14,063 nucleotides of DNA from positions 1 to 14,063 of the forward strand of contig JAPKYY010000274.1 of the NCBI GenBank assembly GCA_026394095.1. Direction: 5' to 3'. The DNA comes from Acidobacteriota bacterium. Lineage in GTDB: Bacteria > Acidobacteriota > Terriglobia > Bryobacterales > Bryobacteraceae. The notes under the pieces are model-generated. The model ran no database searches, had not been told where the DNA came from, and saw only the letters and a list, made by a program, of their open reading frames with translations. The position numbers were made by a program, and so were the translations under genes. Shown piece after piece: positions 1 through 6,132 of the stretch (its first letter is position 1; each line of letters begins with the position of its first letter).

Positions 1-203
1 ACCTGAAGGATTTTAACCAGCCCGACTCTACCACCGACCACGTCCGGAACTTCCTGATGGCAGTGCTCGGCAAGGAGAAGGCGATTGCCCCGGCCCGCGC
101 AGGACAGATCGCTGCAATCCCCGGCCACATGGCGACGCAGAGTGTACGCGCCAAGAAGGCAGTATTCTGGGATGCCAAACTCAACAAACTCAAAATCGGT
201 TAG
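1..203 (+). CDS. Gfo/Idh/MocA-family oxidoreductase, C-terminal end (5' partial)
   Basis: Reading from base 3, an open frame of 66 codons runs off the left edge and ends in TAG. The residues fit the C-terminal tail of Gfo/Idh/MocA NAD(P)-dependent oxidoreductases: a 'DHVRNFLMAV' segment (family form HxRNFLdCvksr), then 'IAAIPGHMAT' (family form aaiPGHLat), then 'AVFWDAKLNK' near the end (family form i.WD.e). The complete oxidoreductase at 6130-7449 has an equivalent 'HARNFLDCMKSR' segment, but the two tails are not close copies. The cofactor-binding half lies outside the window, so substrate and export signal cannot be judged. The 3' end overlaps the next gene by 32 bases, suggesting co-transcription. 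Confidence 0.78.
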   Translation, partial: LKDFNQPDSTTDHVRNFLMAVLGKEKAIAPARAGQIAAIPGHMATQSVRAKKAVFWDAKLNKLKIG

Positions 204-807
204 CCTCGGGCTGATCCTGATTGCAGTCTCATTCGGGGGCTGTCACCGGCAGAAATTGATGCCGGCGGCAGCCCCCGGCTCATTGGTGTCGACAAAGGCC
301 TTTGTTGACCTGCAGCCCGGCTGGCGCCTGAGTCTGGTGACCCCGATGCGTCGCGATTCGGCTACAGAAGCCTGGCGCTACGGCCAGCCGAATATCAAGA
401 CAGAAACATCCAATGGCCTCAACGTCACGATCTCGGTGAATCCCGAATCGCAGTTTGGGTTTGAGCGTAGCGTTTATGCGGTGCAGGCCAAGGGGCTGGT
501 ATGGCAGGAGTCTGTGCGTACGCTTGAAGGCAAGGAGGAGCGTGCTCTTGAGCCAATCCTGAAGCTGTTTCCCAAGCCAGCCAAGACGCAAATCCTGCGC
601 CTGCTATTTCTCACTCGCGCAAGCGACCTCAACTACAACATGGCATTGATTTCTGCCCCAAACCCTGCGGCCCTGGAGGCCTTTACCCTCGCCGTACGAG
701 CGAATCCGGAGCAGGCCTGCCGCCAAAACTGTATCTGGATTCCACCGGGAGTGGCCGCCCGGCCGGAGAAGCCTGCCGCTGACGGCAGCTTTGTCCCGGC
801 CTTTTAA
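172..807 (+). CDS. Putative lipoprotein of unknown function
   Basis: A 211-residue protein starting at ATG 172. An upstream in-frame ATG at 85 would add a hydrophilic Arg-rich leader and overlap the previous gene more deeply. The 172 start gives a bacterial lipoprotein signal: short polar N-end, hydrophobic 'LGLILIAVSF', then 'GGC' with Cys24 as the probable lipidated residue. The -3 position is Phe, which is less common in a lipobox. The mature part (~30-211) is beta-rich, opening with 'AFVDLQPGWRLSLVTP', and has two late cysteines in 'CRQNC' that might form a disulfide. I do not recognise a named domain; it resembles conserved hypothetical lipoproteins of Acidobacteria. It overlaps the oxidoreductase gene by 32 bases. 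Function is unknown. Confidence 0.72.
   Translation: MPNSTNSKSVSLGLILIAVSFGGCHRQKLMPAAAPGSLVSTKAFVDLQPGWRLSLVTPMRRDSATEAWRYGQPNIKTETSNGLNVTISVNPESQFGFERSVYAVQAKGLVWQESVRTLEGKEERALEPILKLFPKPAKTQILRLLFLTRASDLNYNMALISAPNPAALEAFTLAVRANPEQACRQNCIWIPPGVAARPEKPAADGSFVPAF
761..806 (+). terminator. Possible rho-independent terminator inside the end of the lipoprotein gene
   Basis: GGCCGG (761-766) pairs with CCGGCC (796-801). Inside it, AAG (769-771) can pair with CTT (789-791), and CTGCCG (773-778) pairs with CGGCAG (783-788) around the loop CTGA. TTTT follows at 802-805, directly before the TAA-containing end of the CDS. The stem has bulges and the T-run is short. It would end plus-strand transcription before the converging minus-strand cupin gene. 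On the minus strand no T-run follows, so it is not clearly bidirectional. Confidence 0.4.
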
Positions 808-813
808 TCCCGT

Positions 814-1149
814 TTAGGCCCCAGGGAAGATCGTTAGCAGGATCGAGACTGCCGCGTGCGCTTCGATCTCGTGCACAATGCCCGTCTCGATGCTTACAAG
901 GGTGCCAGGCAGGAGTTCCACGGCTTCTCTCGCTTCGCCGATGTAAAGCACCCCAGAGCCTGCAACAGCTTGAATAGTGATGGGATTGGGGGCCGAGTGT
1001 CTGGCGAGAATGGCGCCGTTGCGCAGGGTGATTTGCATCAGCTTGCGGCGAGGGCTTTCGAGCAGCAATTCTACCTGCCGGTCTTTACCTTCGCCGATGC
1101 TGATCTGAAGTGGGAGTTGCTGCCAGGTTGTTGGATTCGTCAAATCCAA
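814..1149 (-). CDS. Small cupin-domain protein with degenerate metal site
   Basis: A 111-residue protein with a single cupin-like beta barrel. The second conserved cupin box is recognisable at about residues 80-97 ('LLPGTLVSIETGIVHEIEAH', with the usual PG...P/G..H pattern). The first box is degenerate: 'ILARHSAPNPITIQAVAGSG' has only one His where metal-binding cupins usually have HxH and Glu. It may therefore bind metal weakly or have a non-catalytic role. The start is a TTG two bases after the stop of the upstream SRPBCC-like gene, with GGGGCG as a possible ribosome site within that gene's end. The two genes are probably translated as a coupled pair. Substrate unknown; cytoplasmic, since no signal peptide is seen. 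Confidence 0.66.
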   Translation of the reverse strand: MDLTNPTTWQQLPLQISIGEGKDRQVELLLESPRRKLMQITLRNGAILARHSAPNPITIQAVAGSGVLYIGEAREAVELLPGTLVSIETGIVHEIEAHAAVSILLTIFPGA

Positions 1150-1151
1150 CT

Positions 1152-1664
1152 CTAGCGCCCCAGAGACTCCCGCTCAATCGCCTTCAGGATCTCTTTACGA
1201 ATCCAACCGGCGCCGGGCCCAACCAGAGCCCAATAGAGCCGAAACCGTTTCAGCTCCTTCCCGCCGTAAACCTGCACCCTTGTCTCAGACACAATTCGCG
1301 TCTGGCCCACCCCGATCGATTCGAGATGAAAGTTCCAATAGGCCTTGGCAGAACCTTTGGCCTGATAAAGCGGAATTACTTCGACTGGCACATCGACGAT
1401 GTTGCCGCTGATGGCCCAGAACTTGCCGCAGATTGCCATCACCACCTCGGTGCCTTCCTTTTCGGCGACCACGGGAAAGGTCTCGAGTGGCTGCCCATTC
1501 AAACGCGAGAAAATCTCCCGGATCCAGAGTAAGACCCTGACCCGAAGCAGTTTTCGAATGGTCATCGCCCGGGCGGCCTGCCAGACACGGCTCTGCGGCG
1601 CTGCGATCACACGTTCATGACGGATGATCAGGTCGTAGACAGGCATCAAGTTATCGATGAGCAT
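1152..1664 (-). CDS. SRPBCC/START-like protein of unknown function
   Basis: A 170-residue protein with no signal peptide. The pattern resembles SRPBCC-fold (START/polyketide cyclase-like) proteins: an N-terminal strand 'YDLIIRHERVIAAPQSRVWQ' where ligand-binding folds often begin, a run of beta strands in the middle ('GTEVVMAICGKFW', then 'IVDVPVEVIPLY', 'AYWNFHLESIG', 'TRIVSETRVQVYG'), and a long C-terminal helix after 'RLYWALVGPGAGWIRKEILK'. These proteins usually bind hydrophobic ligands, but no ligand can be read here. The ATG at 1664 is chosen because AGGG directly precedes it; ATG 1646 is an alternative. It diverges from the MFS gene across only 37 bases and runs straight into the cupin gene. 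Confidence 0.58.
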   Translation of the reverse strand: MLIDNLMPVYDLIIRHERVIAAPQSRVWQAARAMTIRKLLRVRVLLWIREIFSRLNGQPLETFPVVAEKEGTEVVMAICGKFWAISGNIVDVPVEVIPLYQAKGSAKAYWNFHLESIGVGQTRIVSETRVQVYGGKELKRFRLYWALVGPGAGWIRKEILKAIERESLGR

Positions 1665-1701
1665 CCCTAATTGTTAGAGTCTGTGATAGGCTGCTTGGTT
1701 T

Positions 1702-2829
1702 ATGGATTTCAACATGCTAATTGTGGCCGCGGTCATGGCCATCTTCGTCTATGGAATGATCGCAGCGATGCTGGGCAGTATTCTGCCCGACTTATCGAAA
1801 AGATTTAGCCTTAGCCCGGCGCAAAACGGCACCATCGCCATGACGCAGGCCATCGGCCTGGTAATCGGCTCTCTCCTTCAAGGACCACTGATCGACTTGC
1901 AAGGCAAAAAGGTTGGCATGGTGCTTGGGCTTGGCCTGATCGCACTTGCGCTTTTCCTGCTGCCCCGCTCCAAAGGCTTTAGCAGCATCCGCCTTTACAT
2001 GTTGATTCTCGGCGTAGGTGGCGGCATCATCGTGGCTGGCGCCAACGCGCTGGTAAACGACGTGAAGACCGACAACCCCACGGCGCTCTTCAATGGCTTC
2101 AATACCTTCTTTGGCCTCGGCGGTATCGCGACACCGTTCATCGCCGCCAATTTGCTGGGTGGCAATTCCTTCCGCCTCTGCAACCTCACTGCTGCACTCA
2201 CCGTAGCCACTCTCGCTCTGCACTCGGCTACGGACATGCCGCTGCCCACTGCTGGTGTGCAGTTTCAGTTCTCTGACGTACCCGCGTTGCTCGCTAACCC
2301 CGGCCTCTTCCTGCCGGCCATGCTGCTCTTCCTCTACGTCGCTGCTGAAGTGGGCGTCTGGAACTGGCTCGTAAAGCACCTGATCGCACAGGGTATCCCT
2401 GAGAAGAAGGCCCTCAACATCCTCTCCTTTGGTTTCGCTCTGGGCCTGCTTGCTGGCCGTCTGGTAGTTGCGGTGATCCCGCCCATCCCGGCCACCACGC
2501 TGCTGATGGTTTCTTCGATCCTGATCGCAGTTACTACCTACCTGATGCTGCAGTTCAAGGACGCAACTCTCGCCTGGGCGATGGTGTTCCTGGCTGGCGT
2601 CGCTATGGCACCTGTGTTCCCAACCGCACTCAGCCTGGTAGGGGCCAAGTTCCCCACCGGCACGGCAACCGCGATCGGCGCGGCTGTCACCTGTGGCTGG
2701 CTCGGCCTGGTGGCCAGCTCACCGATCATCGGTAGTGTCGCTGGTGGCGAAGCAACGGGCCTCAAGAAGGCATTGTTGTTGCTGCCCGCAGCCGGCGCGC
2801 TGATGTTCCTTGTAACGCTCGCTCTCTAA
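1702..2829 (+). CDS. Major facilitator superfamily transporter, sugar-type
   Basis: A 375-residue, very hydrophobic protein with about 12 predicted membrane helices, the first at residues 5-27. An MFS motif-A-like loop lies between helices 2 and 3: 'GPLIDLQGKKVGMVLGLG' (family form GxLaDrxGrkxxl). The overall pattern, including 'GFNTFFGLGGIATPFIA' and the late 'VAMAPVFPTALSLVGAKF', resembles the FucP-like sugar:proton symporter branch, though the substrate cannot be assigned. Length is slightly short for the superfamily (usually ~400). The start is ATG 1702, or possibly ATG 1714; no strong ribosome site is visible for either. It lies 18 bases upstream of the POTRA/HEAT gene and probably shares its transcript. 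Confidence 0.88.
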   Translation: MDFNMLIVAAVMAIFVYGMIAAMLGSILPDLSKRFSLSPAQNGTIAMTQAIGLVIGSLLQGPLIDLQGKKVGMVLGLGLIALALFLLPRSKGFSSIRLYMLILGVGGGIIVAGANALVNDVKTDNPTALFNGFNTFFGLGGIATPFIAANLLGGNSFRLCNLTAALTVATLALHSATDMPLPTAGVQFQFSDVPALLANPGLFLPAMLLFLYVAAEVGVWNWLVKHLIAQGIPEKKALNILSFGFALGLLAGRLVVAVIPPIPATTLLMVSSILIAVTTYLMLQFKDATLAWAMVFLAGVAMAPVFPTALSLVGAKFPTGTATAIGAAVTCGWLGLVASSPIIGSVAGGEATGLKKALLLLPAAGALMFLVTLAL

Positions 2830-2847
2830 TCGCGTCACACTGAGATA

Positions 2848-3855
2848 GTGAAGTATTTTCTAGCGGGGGCACTCGTGTGCCTCCACGCGGCCGCTCAGTC
2901 GGTCCCCACCATCGCGATCATCGAGACTTACGGCAACAAGGCGTTCACGCCTGAGAAGCTACGCAAAGAACTCAAGATCGCCGAAGGTGACCCATTGCCA
3001 CCATCCAAAGGCGACCTTGAAGAGCTGCTGGTTGGGCTCAAGGGCATCCTTCGCGCGAATGTCGAAGCCATCTGCTGCGAGCAAGGCAAAGCGATCTTCT
3101 ACGTAGGGGTTGAAGAACGAGGCCGCCCCCATCTCGATATCCGCGAAGAGCCGAAGAACGAAGGCCTGAAGCTGCCTGAAGACGTTGGCGCGATTTACGA
3201 GAAGCTGATCATGGCTACTGCCGAAGCCACCCGCAAGGGCGAGACTCGCGAGGATTGGTCTCAGGGCTTCACACTTCTTGACGAAGCTGGCGCACGTGCC
3301 GTTCAACTCCAACTCCCTGCGATTGCCGAAGACCATCAGGCGATCCTCCGCCAGATCGTGCGAGAAAGCGCCGACCCTGACGACCGCCGGGTCGCCGCAG
3401 CAATTCTCGGCTACGGCCCCAAAGCGCAGGCCATCATTGAAGACCTGCAGCTAGCCTTGCGTGACCCAGACCAGGAAGTGCGCGCAGCCGCGCTGCGTAG
3501 CCTCGCCCCTCTGGCCTTTTATGCAACTGCCCATCCCGATGCCGAAATTCGCGTGCTTACCACCTGGTTTGTCGAGATGCTGAACAGCGTGGCATGGAAA
3601 GATCGCATGAATGCGATGAACCTGCTGATCCCGCTTACGACGACGCGGGACGAAAAGCTGATCCGGCACATGCGCGAGCGTGGGATCCCGGCGCTAGCGG
3701 AAATGGCGATGTGGAAGCATTTGCCCCACGCTTTGCCGGCCTATATCCTGCTTGGCCGCGTTGCGGGTATGAGCGAAAAAGAAATCGAAGACACCTGGAG
3801 CGCCAACCAGCGCGAGGTTACGATTCAGAAGATACGCAAGAAACTGAAAGCTTAA
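2848..3855 (+). CDS. Secreted protein with N-terminal POTRA-like domain and HEAT repeats
   Basis: A 335-residue protein starting at GTG, 18 bases after the MFS gene. Residues 1-17 form a signal peptide ending 'HAAAQ'. Residues 20-92 look like one POTRA domain as in BamA/FtsQ/Omp85 proteins: 'IAIIETYGNKAFTPEKLRKE' (family form I..I.v.GN..fs.e.lr..l), 'LKIAEGDPLPPSKGDLEELL', and a final strand 'AIFYVGVEERG' (v.v.V.Erp). Residues ~155-305 are helical, with HEAT-type repeats, clearest at 'DPDQEVRAAALRSLAPLAF' (206-224) and 'DDRRVAAAILGYG'. No beta barrel follows the POTRA part, so it is not a complete Omp85 porin. A periplasmic scaffold or chaperone is an inference. It ends with a basic helix 'IQKIRKKLKA'. 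Confidence 0.74.
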   Translation: MKYFLAGALVCLHAAAQSVPTIAIIETYGNKAFTPEKLRKELKIAEGDPLPPSKGDLEELLVGLKGILRANVEAICCEQGKAIFYVGVEERGRPHLDIREEPKNEGLKLPEDVGAIYEKLIMATAEATRKGETREDWSQGFTLLDEAGARAVQLQLPAIAEDHQAILRQIVRESADPDDRRVAAAILGYGPKAQAIIEDLQLALRDPDQEVRAAALRSLAPLAFYATAHPDAEIRVLTTWFVEMLNSVAWKDRMNAMNLLIPLTTTRDEKLIRHMRERGIPALAEMAMWKHLPHALPAYILLGRVAGMSEKEIEDTWSANQREVTIQKIRKKLKA

Positions 3856-3910
3856 TTCGGTTGATGGATTCCACAAAGATTTAACGCAAGTCTGGGTGGA
3901 GACAACACAA

Positions 3911-4342
3911 ATGACCGAATCAATGACCGAAGTGATGATGATCCGCTATAGCTTCGGCTTGCTCGCCGAGCGCGCAGATCAGGCTGTACCAATGTTTTTT
4001 GGCCGCCTCTTTGAGCTGGCACCGCGGGTGCGCATGCTCTTTCCGGGTGAGATGGCGCAACACCAGATGAAGTTCACCATGATGATGGTGTGGCTGGTGG
4101 AACGTGTCGACAAGCCGGCAGAGCTTGTGCCCGCGCGCAGAGATCTGGGGGCCCGCCACCATCGTTACGGCGTGACTTCAGAGATGTTTGAGCCTGCCTG
4201 GGCCGCCCTCATCTACACCTTCCGTAAAGTTCTGGGCGATGCGTTCACCCTTGAGATGGAAGCCTGCTGGATGCAGGTGCTTGAAGTGATCGCAACCGAG
4301 ATGGAACGCGGTGCTGAAGAAAGCCTGCTTCTGGCCAGCTAG
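3911..4342 (+). CDS. Single-domain bacterial globin
   Basis: A 143-residue haem-binding globin of the bacterial haemoglobin/flavohaemoglobin class, without a reductase domain. Start ATG 3911 is supported by GGAG at 3898-3901, 9 bases upstream; an in-frame GTG at 3896 would sit on that site. Visible globin features: Phe30 at the probable B10 position (Tyr in flavohaemoglobins), invariant CD1 Phe44 in 'MLFPGEM', and proximal F8 His83 in 'DLGARHHRYGV'. The E7 distal residue is probably His51 or Gln52, depending on alignment. The family binds O2, NO or CO; roles include NO detoxification and redox sensing, and without a reductase the electron donor is unknown. It follows the POTRA/HEAT gene by 55 bases and shares its stop region with the converging creatininase gene. 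Confidence 0.85.
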   Translation: MTESMTEVMMIRYSFGLLAERADQAVPMFFGRLFELAPRVRMLFPGEMAQHQMKFTMMMVWLVERVDKPAELVPARRDLGARHHRYGVTSEMFEPAWAALIYTFRKVLGDAFTLEMEACWMQVLEVIATEMERGAEESLLLAS

Positions 4343-5211
4343 CGTTTGGCTCGCAATTGCGCCTGGGAGTTCTCAAAAGCTTTCTTTGTAATCCCTGCGC
4401 GGTATTCGGCCAGCTTCTTGCCGAGCTCGACCGTCTTTGACACCGGTGCCAGATTCACCCCGTGGATCGACATCAGGCCGGCCTTGATGCGCTCGTCTGC
4501 GCGGATCAACTTGGGGTCTTGCACTGCAATTTGTGCTTCGTAGTAGACGTCGTCATGGATGCCATTGCGGGTATGGGCCGGCCGCGTGGGAGACTCGCCT
4601 TTGGGTGGAGTCTTGTCCACCTGGACGATGCCCTGAGCCTTCAGGAAATCATAGCTCCATGGGTCTTTTGCGTAGTAATCCTTGAGGTAATGAACGCGGG
4701 TTGGGCTTGCTTTCCACTTGAGATTTAAAGCCCTGGCTACTTTTTCCATGCCCGCCTGATTGCCTCCGCTATCGCCCAGCAGGATGATGTCGCGAAAGCC
4801 ATGCGCCTTGTAGCTGCGGCAGATGTCGGTGAGCAGAGCCTCAAAGGTGGCAGCCTCAAGACTGATCGTGCCGGGATAACGCATGTGGCCGGCAGGCTTG
4901 GGCTCGATGGCCCCTTCCGGCACAAACTTCACGATCGGCGCAATCAGCGTGTTGCCAATGGAGCGGGCGATGTAAGGCAGCACCGTTTGCAAGACATAGT
5001 TATGTTTGCCTCCGGCCACGTAAGGGCCGTTTTGCTCGATCCCGCCAGTGCCGATCAGAATCGTAGTCTTGCCCGCCTTGATCGCATCCCGCATTTCCAT
5101 CCACGTGAGCTCTTCAGCCCAAAGGCTATCCACTGCGGGGATTGGGCGAACCGCATCTAGCGATCCAAGATCTTGCGCGATCAGACTAAAGCAAAGCAAG
5201 GCCGGGTACAT
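4339..5211 (-). CDS. Secreted creatininase-family protein with atypical metal-ligand positions
   Basis: A 290-residue protein. ATG 5211 is preferred over an upstream in-frame ATG at 5253, because it gives a clean signal peptide 'MYPALLCFSLIAQ' and starts 10 bases after the stop of the phosphodiesterase gene. The creatininase/amidohydrolase (metal-dependent amide hydrolase) fold is shown by 'GTGGIEQNGPYVAGGKHNYV' (55-73), 'GHMRYPGTISLEA' (108-120) and 'IILLGDSGGN' (142-151). In creatininases these blocks carry EQHGxH...D and NGHGGN with Zn/Mn ligands. Here the ligand positions read Glu59, Asn61 (usual His), His70 (usual Asp) and Ser148 (usual His). This may be a distinct acidobacterial/planctomycete subfamily with altered metal use, or a non-hydrolytic one. 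The substrate is unknown; creatinine is unlikely. Its stop overlaps the converging globin stop. Confidence 0.83.
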   Translation of the reverse strand: MYPALLCFSLIAQDLGSLDAVRPIPAVDSLWAEELTWMEMRDAIKAGKTTILIGTGGIEQNGPYVAGGKHNYVLQTVLPYIARSIGNTLIAPIVKFVPEGAIEPKPAGHMRYPGTISLEAATFEALLTDICRSYKAHGFRDIILLGDSGGNQAGMEKVARALNLKWKASPTRVHYLKDYYAKDPWSYDFLKAQGIVQVDKTPPKGESPTRPAHTRNGIHDDVYYEAQIAVQDPKLIRADERIKAGLMSIHGVNLAPVSKTVELGKKLAEYRAGITKKAFENSQAQLRAKR

Positions 5212-5221
5212 GCCTTCAACA

Positions 5222-6076
5222 TTAACGCAGGCCCTTTTGCTTGAGGTAGGCAATCAGGGCAGCAGGGTCGTCGGTGATGATTGCGTCGGATTTCGCTTCG
5301 ATCAACTGATCCCAGATTTTGGCGTCGTTCGCTGTCCACGGCACTACTTGCATGCCAAGCTTGTGGGCTTTCTCTACTTCGGCCTTGTTTGTGAGCCGGA
5401 AGTGAGGGCTTACGATGCCGAAGCCAAGTCCATGGGCTTCGCTAATGTAATCCTTCTTCATCTGCGCATCCGATGGCCCGGACGGATAGAGGGCCGACAG
5501 ACGCACCTTGGGCGCAATCGCCTTGGTTGCCGTAAGCGTGCGCCAGTCAAAGCTCTGCAGAATCAGGCGTGATTCCATCTTGTGCTTGCGAACCGCATCG
5601 ATCACCAGCCTGGCGAATTCCTCAGGCGATGGCGTGAGTTCCGGCTTTGCAGGGAAAATCTTGGTCTCGACATTCAAATCCACTTTGGACTTCTTTGCCA
5701 GCGTCAGTACCTCATCGAAAGTTGGCACTTTCGTCCCGGGCACTGTCTTCTGTTTGGGGAAGTCTGGGTTCTGCTTCGACCCACAATCAAATTCGCGCAC
5801 CTGCGCCAGCGTCAACTGACGGATCACATGGGGCAGCCCGGCTGGGCCGCTGCAGATCTTGGAATTCAGCTCTGGATCATGGCTCACCACGAGGATGTTG
5901 TCTTTGGTAACGGCCAGGTCGAGCTCAAGAGCATCCACCCCCTGAGCCAGCGCATATTCAAAGGCCGGGAGCGTATTCTCGGGCATTGCCGCCCGGGCCC
6001 CCCGGTGGCCGTGGACGAGGATCTTCTGAGCGTGGGCGATTTCGATTGCCATCATGAGTAGAACTGCAAATTTCAT
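5222..6076 (-). CDS. Secreted glycerophosphodiester phosphodiesterase
   Basis: A 284-residue GDPD-family TIM-barrel enzyme that hydrolyses glycerophosphodiesters to glycerol-3-phosphate and an alcohol. It has an N-terminal signal peptide ending 'IAHAQ', so it acts in the periplasm or outside. Signature motifs are intact: 'HGHRGARAAMPENTLPAF' with catalytic His24 and Arg25 plus Glu33-Asn34; 'ALELDLAVTKD' with metal ligands Glu51 and Asp53; and 'VVSHDPEL' with catalytic His66. Later strands include 'LNVETKIFP' and 'LILQSFDW', and the C-terminal 'VVPWTANDAKIWDQLIEAKS' and 'DAIITDDPAAL' are typical. Length is normal. It is the first gene of a two-gene minus-strand unit with the creatininase-like gene. 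It diverges from the oxidoreductase gene across 53 bases. Confidence 0.93.
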   Translation of the reverse strand: MKFAVLLMMAIEIAHAQKILVHGHRGARAAMPENTLPAFEYALAQGVDALELDLAVTKDNILVVSHDPELNSKICSGPAGLPHVIRQLTLAQVREFDCGSKQNPDFPKQKTVPGTKVPTFDEVLTLAKKSKVDLNVETKIFPAKPELTPSPEEFARLVIDAVRKHKMESRLILQSFDWRTLTATKAIAPKVRLSALYPSGPSDAQMKKDYISEAHGLGFGIVSPHFRLTNKAEVEKAHKLGMQVVPWTANDAKIWDQLIEAKSDAIITDDPAALIAYLKQKGLR

Positions 6077-6116
6077 CTGAACACAGGATATACTCGGACT
6101 GTTTCAAAGCATTTAC

Positions 6117-6132
6117 AGGAGCGCAATTCTTG
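6117..6132 (+). promoter_or_regulatory. Shine-Dalgarno site that fixes a TTG start
   Basis: AGGAG at 6117-6121 lies 8 bases before TTG 6130-6132. It is the strongest ribosome-binding site seen in the window. It justifies reading the oxidoreductase from TTG, which gives the signal sequence beginning MNRRQF. Confidence 0.75.

Noticed and set aside
85..171. Upstream in-frame start of the lipoprotein
   Set aside because: It adds an Arg-rich segment and would bury the lipoprotein signal in the middle of the protein.
6087..6095. TATACT as a possible -10 box for the oxidoreductase
   Set aside because: No acceptable -35 lies at the right spacing; position is plausible but support is too weak to list as a promoter.
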